From Amoeboradix gromovi (taxonomy: Eukaryota > Sanchytriomycota > Sanchytriomycetes > Sanchytriales > Sanchytriaceae), in NCBI GenBank assembly GCA_018985225.1, contig JADGIF010000329.1:1-10750 (forward strand): 10,750 nt of DNA. Reading direction: 5' to 3'. A model generated the notes under the pieces. It was not told the origin of the DNA and searched no databases. It saw only the letters and a list, made by a program, of their open reading frames with translations. The position numbers and the translations under genes are program-made. Shown piece by piece: positions 6,139 to 10,750 of the stretch (the first letter of the stretch is position 1; every line of letters begins with the position of its first letter).

Positions 6139-6559
6139 TGATAACTTTAATTCCCATGCCACGGCAACTTCCTACGATACTTTTACACAACCCGAAATGG
6201 GTAAATTTTATGTTTAAACTGGGGTCACACTTCAATTTTTGCTCAGCAATGTGGAATATTTCTTTGGTGGATATTTGTGCGACCTCTTCGCCTTTCTGCG
6301 AGCACTTTTCCAACTTGATGGCCTGCTTTATTAGATATGAAGTCGGTGGTGATTTTACTTCTAACTCGAACTTTTTGGCTTTGGGGTCTATTGAGATTAC
6401 ACATTTCAATGGTAATTTGTCTTCAAAATGTGCAGTCCGAGTAGTAAACTGCTTTATAAAATCTATAGCCTTCAAACCCCTCTGCCCAAAAGCAGGTCCC
6501 AACGGCGGAGCTGCAGACAGCTTACCAGCAGGTAACGTCAAAATCAATTTATGTCTCAT
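6134..6559 (-). CDS. MRPL11: Mitochondrial large-subunit ribosomal protein uL11m
   Basis: A 141-residue member of the L11 family, which binds the GTPase-associated centre of large-subunit rRNA and helps translation factors act. The N-terminal domain shows LPAGKLSAAPPLGPAFGQRG (9-28) followed by LKAIDFIKQFTTRT (29-42), the classical L11 signature. VKSPPTSYLIKQA (69-81) marks the end of the N-terminal domain. The rRNA-binding C-terminal domain has STKEIFHIAEQK (97-108) and ends CKSIVGSCRGMGIKVIK (125-141), matching the KSIIGTARSMGI-type ending of mitochondrial members. The mitochondrial assignment, rather than cytosolic uL11, rests on this bacterial-like form. No clear presequence is visible, as in some other mitochondrial L11 proteins. 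The ATG starts right at the domain edge. Yeast calls the orthologue MRPL19; the animal symbol is used here. The next gene follows 32 nt downstream. Confidence 0.93.
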   Translation of the reverse strand: MRHKLILTLPAGKLSAAPPLGPAFGQRGLKAIDFIKQFTTRTAHFEDKLPLKCVISIDPKAKKFELEVKSPPTSYLIKQAIKLEKCSQKGEEVAQISTKEIFHIAEQKLKCDPSLNIKFTHFGLCKSIVGSCRGMGIKVIK

Positions 6560-7044
6560 CCTTTTTCAATGTTGGGTTGATTTTACTGAGAAGTATTGCA
6601 CGAAACTTCTTAAAGTTTCTCGTGTATTAGCTCTGAAATAAACATCAATAAGACTCAAGGATTGTGCAAGATAATCTAAGTACTATTTTTTGCGTCACAA
6701 CTATATTGAATTCCTCTTCATATTAGCCACATAAAATAGTCTTCGTTTCAACGCAGCCCTTGGCTATGATTAGGCATATTTACCAGTGCAGAATCTCTTC
6801 TTACTAAAGTGTCGTAATTGGAAAAATAGAATACACAGTTTTCATTTCAGACAGATGTCTCCAAATTATCTCAGCCGAAATATGGCAAATCTGAGAACAT
6901 TACCAAGCGATATGGAATAGAGGTCGGAACCCTCATTCAATTGCCTGGACAAATATCTAAGTCGGATAAAGAAGTACCCCGTCCCAACTCTGAACAAAAA
7001 ATAAATGCTATTCATTTTACTACTTTACTTTGTGAAAACAATCT
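6560..7044. other. Intergenic region upstream of uL11m
   Basis: The uL11m 5' flank, followed by a plus-strand open stretch without an ATG that is described separately. No other gene is seen. Confidence 0.45.
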
Positions 7045-7090
7045 AGTCCGTTCAACTTCTTCTTTAAACTTTCAACATACTCATCGTTAA
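6830..7090 (+). other. Open frame without ATG, possible exon or relic
   Basis: The plus-strand frame is open from 6830 to a TAA at 7088, 86 codons, without an in-frame ATG. From 6851 it reads TDVSKLSQPKYGKSENITKR and then a GIEVGTLIQLPGQ stretch, with protein-like composition. A good acceptor-like TTTTCATTTCAG ends at 6850, and a TTACTAAAG resembling a branch site lies about 40 nt upstream. Its last third runs into repeat copy R4. It may be a fragment of a broken gene or element protein; no family was recognised and chance is not excluded. Confidence 0.25.
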
Positions 7091-7502
7091 AAGTCCTGAT
7101 TTATGAAAAAATCAAGAATTTCCATGGAGAAATTGAGAGATTTTGCAATTGACGACAGAAATATGACGAGTTGCTGATAATTATAAACTATTGAAAAATG
7201 ACCAGTTAGAGAGGTGGGGTTCATGCAATCACTACAGATGATATATTGAGTTGAAATTGATCACTTGGTATTCGCTTGTGTAGTATACAGTATGGAATAA
7301 ATTTATTGTTTATAATCCAACATGAGAAATTATTGCAAATGGATCTCTTTCCTTTCTTGAAGGATGTGTCAAGCATTTATTAGCATATCTTTAGAGTTGA
7401 AATATTCAGTAACTCCAGACTAGACCATATCAGTTGACTAGAAGAAACAATATCGAGTTTTTACGCAATCTGAAGCATCTTCCAAAAGTATCATTAGTGC
7501 AA
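7045..7502 (+). repeat. Dispersed repeat copy R4, fuller form
   Basis: The head at 7045-7120 is identical to R3. It is followed by TCCATGGAGAAATTGAGA (shared with R1 and R2), then a block at 7167-7243 related to 2442-2520, then the 126-bp block 7377-7502 shared with R3 at four differences. No terminal inverted repeats or target-site duplications are obvious, and no open frame is seen. A non-autonomous element or a degenerate fragment of a larger one is likely. Confidence 0.75.
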
Positions 7503-7662
7503 ATGCTAGCGCCTTTGAAATTACAAGGCGAAACCTCAAATGATATTTGTTCGTACAAAATATATCCTATGATATTGATCGGGTGAGAAGATAAGACGGA
7601 TATTTTACAAGCCCGATCTTTTATATAAAACAGGCTCTTCTTCTCGCAGAAATGGGCCCAAC

Positions 7663-7941
7663 ATGGAGTCTAAGTGTACAGAAAGGAAAGACTTTTGGTT
7701 GAATCTAATGAAGCGTTCACCTGTCAGACGTAGTGCTATGCGTAGGATTCTGAAGCAAACCAACTCAGAAGCATATATACCCGCAAACTTTCATTTACAA
7801 GTAAAAAGGGTCCACTTGATAGCGTGGAACTATGGCAGAAAGATGTGGATTCTTATCTTTTCCGCGCCACAAGGCAGTGAAAGCATGAGTAACCACTGTG
7901 ACAGATCGACTGGCTTATCATTTTTTTGTGGAAATTCTTGA
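7663..7941 (+). CDS. Doubtful ORF with TATA-like upstream
   Basis: A 92-codon plus-strand frame with an ATG. TTATATAAAA lies about 35 bases upstream (7621-7630), followed by CTTCTTCTCGCAG. The product is basic at the N-terminus (KRSPVRRSAMRRILKQ, about 18-33) and has a hydrophobic IAWNYGRKMWILIFSAP stretch. It is the only ATG-started frame of this size on the plus strand that does not shadow a minus-strand gene. However, its end lies in an inverted fragment of the dispersed repeat, no AATAAA follows, and no family is recognised. It may be chance or a relic. Confidence 0.2.
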   Translation: MESKCTERKDFWLNLMKRSPVRRSAMRRILKQTNSEAYIPANFHLQVKRVHLIAWNYGRKMWILIFSAPQGSESMSNHCDRSTGLSFFCGNS

Positions 7942-7953
7942 TTTTCTTGGAAA
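7926..7953 (-). repeat. Inverted fragment of dispersed repeat
   Basis: On the minus strand this reads TTTCCAAGAAAATCAAGAAT followed by TTCCACAA, matching the head of copy R2 at about 25 of 28 positions. It is a fifth, truncated and inverted occurrence of the family. Confidence 0.5.
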
Positions 7954-8277
7954 CTAGAACCTTTTATGGGGAATCCAACTGAAATAAATCAGTGTGCAGT
8001 CAATACTGTTCACAGGCTCTATACTGTTTCAGGGCCACTATAATTATAATCATGCAAAGTTTATAACTTAAGTATCAAGTTCTTGTTCTCTCGAACATTA
8101 GACCAGTGACTTGTGTACACAGAGATCGGGGGCCACATCAGCAAAGATATGAGAGATGGGAAGCACAGAATACGCTGAGAAATGGTACCACTCTGAGGGA
8201 CGGCAACACCATTATCATTGCAGCCTGGATCATCATCAGAATAAACTTAAAGTAACCCAGTTAGCTTCTCATTTAAT

Positions 8278-8293
8278 TTTATTAATGTTTATT
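8278..8293 (-). terminator. Two AATAAA signals after RapGAP stop
   Basis: Minus-strand AATAAA hexamers begin four and fourteen bases after the TAA at 8298-8300. The stop of the unspliced frame (near 8392) has no such signal, which supports 8298 as the true end of the gene. Confidence 0.65.
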
Positions 8294-8297
8294 TAGG

Positions 8298-9378
8298 TTA
8301 ACTTAGAAATCGCTCTGCAACGTCATAAAGCAAAACGGTCCGTGTTCTCTGTATTTTTGGCGCAAAATCAGGTGCTTTATAACTAGCTCTTTCACCCATG
8401 ACTACTAAATAAGTTAATATTACATCTGTGCAAGAAGAAATCTCTCCCAACTGCATCCTTTTTGATAATTGGTGGATCTGGCAATTCAGGTAGAAATGCA
8501 GGAACTCCTTTTCTTGTGGCAAAGCTCAATTTGTACCCGTCAGGATGCGGCGTTACAGCTGCGATTACATGATTCTGCTTAGAAGTATTAGTTTTCACAT
8601 CATAATGTGTACCGGGCTCAACAAATATGATAGTTACAATATCGTTTCCGATATGTCGTTTCTTCTCAATTTGCTGTCTGTCATGTATGTTATGGGGAAG
8701 AAATGCAGCGACATGAAACATAATCTCGTATCCCTGCCATTTAGTATATAAACTCTTATCTCCGGTCATGTTATTCTGAACATCCAATCCAGCCTTGTAT
8801 TCTCCCCAGGATTTCAATTTTATTTCCTCTCCTAAAAAACTTAGAAACTCCTTGAATGCCGGGGTATTGTCTTTTTCCGTGTTGCCAAACATCTCTTCTT
8901 CCACTGTCTGATTAGATTTCAAATGAGTCAAACCAAATTTATAACTTCGAATGACTTGGCGCTCCTCCATTGCTAATAACTCATTAGGAAGACTTGGATC
9001 TTTGCAAAGCTGCATCAGTTCTACAGGAACATATTCAGTACTAGCTTTCACCACACTGTAAGAAGTGGGTCCAAGCCCAAATATCTTTCGTAAAAATGAG
9101 TTTGGAACTTGTTCATAGTTTGTAGACAAACGTAGACTACCTTCAGGGGACCTTACAAGAACTCTATAGACAGTGCCGTCTAAAATTACACTGATGGCCA
9201 TCGGGCCTTTTTTACTTTTAGGAATTATCATATTTAAGTGGGGTTTACCAAGATACTGGTCGCGATAACAAATGATATCCTTTTCACACTCTTGAAGTAG
9301 AGAATCATGCACACCAGTAACGCGAGCATTAGGATTAGTAGATTGAATTTCAAATTCTGAACCAGACACTTTCAACAT
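8298..9378 (-). CDS. Rap/SIPA1-type GTPase-activating protein
   Basis: The GAP family stimulates GTP hydrolysis by Rap-type small GTPases through an asparagine thumb. Exon 1 covers 9378-8424 and exon 2 covers 8404-8298, giving 353 residues after removal of a 19-nt intron. Residues about 20-160 are the dimerisation part (CYRDQYLGKPHLNM at 37-50, YKFGLTHLKSNQTVEEEMF at 146-164). The catalytic part (about 175-340) has FLSFLGEEIKLKSWGEYKAG (178-197), the GYEIMFHV strand (216-223) and KRHIGNDIV (240-248), whose Asn245 corresponds to the catalytic asparagine of Rap1GAP. LPDPP (299-303) precedes the closing helices. There is no GoLoco motif or PDZ domain, so it is shorter than animal Rap1GAP and SIPA1 proteins. 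An N-terminal upstream exon cannot be excluded: a TACTAAC and an AG lie 50-70 nt before the ATG. Confidence 0.93.
8405..8423 (-). other. Predicted 19-nt intron in RapGAP
   Basis: The minus strand reads GTAATATTAACTTATTTAG, with GT and AG ends and a TTAAC branch-like core. Its removal joins T of codon 319 with TA to make Leu and opens the frame to 8298. The joined sequence FFLHRLVMGERASYKA fits the known human segment ending FLLTKLINAEYACYKA without a gap, and 22 residues align in register. Without removal the frame runs into unrelated residues and stops. Confidence 0.75.
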
Positions 9379-10750
9379 TCAAATAAAATGTTTCAAAATA
9401 TTTGTTCAGAAGAATACGCACGAGTACTGTCGCTCAATAAACGCATTGTTAGTATCAAGTTAAATTTCTTGCTAATCTTATTACAGGTAAACCATGAAGT
9501 GGAGGTTTCCAAAATTAATGTCTCCAATTATTTAAACATTTTTTTATCATATTTTGAATATAAATTGCTAGTAAAAATCACGACATTCAACAGATTGACT
9601 ATAAACAAACAGAGGCCGGCAGTTTGGTGCGTATTGGTGGATGTATTACAGAAGTACGGACTCTTCCAATGAATTTTCTCTTTGATAAAAAGTTATCGTC
9701 TTTTCACATTGCTGATTATCAACCACTCCATTTATAAACATTGTAGAAAGCGGTCAAATAGCATTTTGCTCGATAGAAAAGTTTCCGCAAACATGGACTT
9801 GCTTCACTCTGGAGTTCAATTTCGCCGCACCACGGTTGATCCACCTCACGCGAGTGGAAATTCACGTCTAAAGAGACTGTGGCAAGCTCTAGTCTATTGA
9901 ATTTAAAACCGAAGACCCTCTTAGCAGTGGGAGGAAATGTCATCCGCCAGGATCTTTTCTAAGTGACTGGTGAAGAAAACGGTACTGCCGAAGGAAGCAT
10001 TGAATTCTCAGCTTGTATTGAAAGGCTTTAATCATAAAAGTGCTACTTTCGAATGGTGCCAGAAAACATTGCAGAATTATACCCATGTGGATGCCTTTTC
10101 AAACTAGTATGGTATTAATGGATGTTGAGTCATAAAGAATTGCGTATATCAAGAGACGTGAAAATTGCGATTCTATTGATAGTTGCAGGAGAGGAGGAAT
10201 AAGAAGAAATAAGTGTGATTAAACTGATAAAAGATTTAGTAATATAGATTTGAACTTTTGTCTGCAAAAGTTTTCGGTGATCTAGTTTCTAGAATTCGCA
10301 ATCTGTGCTGGGAATTAACAGTAAATTACACCGAAACAGGAACAGAGAAGCACGGCTCCTTGTAGCCATAAGCACTGGCAAAGAGTTGCACATAGGAAAG
10401 CTACATTATCAAAGCATATTTACTATAAATGAACTCCATTCCACCCAATTCTTTTAGAAGTGAAAATCATTCGAGAGAATGTAAATTAGCGTTACTCGAC
10501 AGCTGAATTACCCAAGTGCCGACTAGTTTCATTGATCTTTGCTATAAGCGTAGTGGTATTATATGATATGGGACATGCTCTGTAAAAAGTAGACTGGGGG
10601 TAAAAAGTGGGTGACGAGATTTACCCAGTTGAAATTTTCACAGTAGTGTCCCATATTTCTTCACCTAGGCAATAGGCGAAATTACTTTATCAGTGATCCT
10701 TTGTTGCCAACCTGGTCTCTCACCATTCGCTAGCAAACTATCTATCACTT
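9379..10750. other. Right-hand stretch, no confident gene
   Basis: Nearly 1.4 kb upstream of RapGAP. ATG-started frames at 9388-9672 (plus), 9682-9900 (plus) and 9719-9943 (minus) are short, overlap one another, have no AATAAA pattern and no recognised similarity. A 42-codon plus-strand frame without an ATG ends near 10110. The RapGAP promoter or first exon should lie in the left part. The clearest structure is the long hairpin at 10566-10656. Confidence 0.45.
10566..10656. repeat. Long imperfect hairpin, about 91 nt
   Basis: The outer arms ATATGGGACA (10566-10575) and TGTCCCATAT (10647-10656) are a perfect 10-bp inverted repeat. Pairing resumes inside with CTGTAAAA (10580-10587) against TTTTCACAG (10635-10643) and ACTGGG..GTAAA against TTTACCCAGT (10620-10629), with small bulges, around a loop of about 15 bases. 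The size and shape would fit a small-RNA precursor or a foldback element; no second copy is seen in the window. Confidence 0.55.

Larger units (their letters stand above)
7503..8297. other. Gene-poor stretch downstream of RapGAP
   Basis: Contents: a small hairpin (CGCCTT at 7510-7515 with AAGGCG at 7525-7530), an inverted pair GATCGGG/CCCGATC at 7577-7583 and 7612-7618, a doubtful plus-strand frame at 7663-7941 and an inverted repeat fragment at 7926-7953. No confident gene. Confidence 0.45.

Noticed and set aside
8392-8423. RapGAP ending at the stop near 8392
   Set aside because: The last residues of that frame do not match the family, while the alternative frame continues the conserved helices to a stop with AATAAA.
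8425-8451. Alternative 26-nt GT-AG intron (GTTGGG...CACAG)
   Set aside because: Removing it does not restore the frame; an immediate TAA follows.
8405-8460. Programmed ribosomal frameshift in RapGAP
   Set aside because: No slippery sequence or clear downstream structure is seen, and a one-base skip leaves extra residues, whereas removal of the 19-nt segment gives an exact register.
10126-10212. Short plus-strand frame resembling a transposase helix-turn-helix start
   Set aside because: Only about 26 residues, with no further transposase motifs or inverted repeats nearby.

Overview
The window looks like nuclear DNA from a eukaryote with a compact, AT-rich genome. Seven protein genes can be supported, and all seven lie on the minus strand. 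From the left edge they are: a two-RRM RNA-binding protein (RRM-A, 190-732), a multi-pass membrane protein (1126-1923), an 88-residue acidic protein (2955-3221), a second two-RRM protein related to the first (RRM-B, 3259-3801), a 156-residue protein with a possible ubiquitin-like core (5631-6101), mitochondrial ribosomal protein uL11m (6134-6559) and a Rap/SIPA1-type GTPase-activating protein (8298-9378).

The gene content (uL11m, Rap-type GAP, RRM proteins) points to an opisthokont or a close relative. The compactness would fit a reduced parasitic animal or an early-diverging fungus, but the sequence does not decide between them. Two observations define the genome style. First, the RapGAP frame is interrupted by what appears to be a 19-nt spliceosomal intron (8405-8423); removing it gives a gapless fit to the family. 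Second, six of the seven genes carry AATAAA within 13 nt of the stop, and in four of them the TAA stop lies inside the AATAAA. Two gene pairs (RRM-B with the 88-aa gene, uL11m with the 156-aa gene) follow head to tail with only 37 and 32 nt between them.

The stretches between genes hold no confident gene. About 1900-2900, 4300-5210 and 7045-7960 contain diverged copies of a hairpin-bearing dispersed repeat. Two copies share a 76-bp block with no differences and a 126-bp block with four; one copy lacks 258 internal bases. One copy also contains a 112-bp tandem dimer. The last 1.37 kb (9379-10750) has no convincing gene but contains a long imperfect hairpin at 10566-10656.

The genes do not form an obvious pathway. 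Two are RNA-binding paralogues sharing an upstream sequence element, one works in mitochondrial translation, and one in small-GTPase signalling. No tRNA, rRNA, CRISPR array or recognisable transposase was found.
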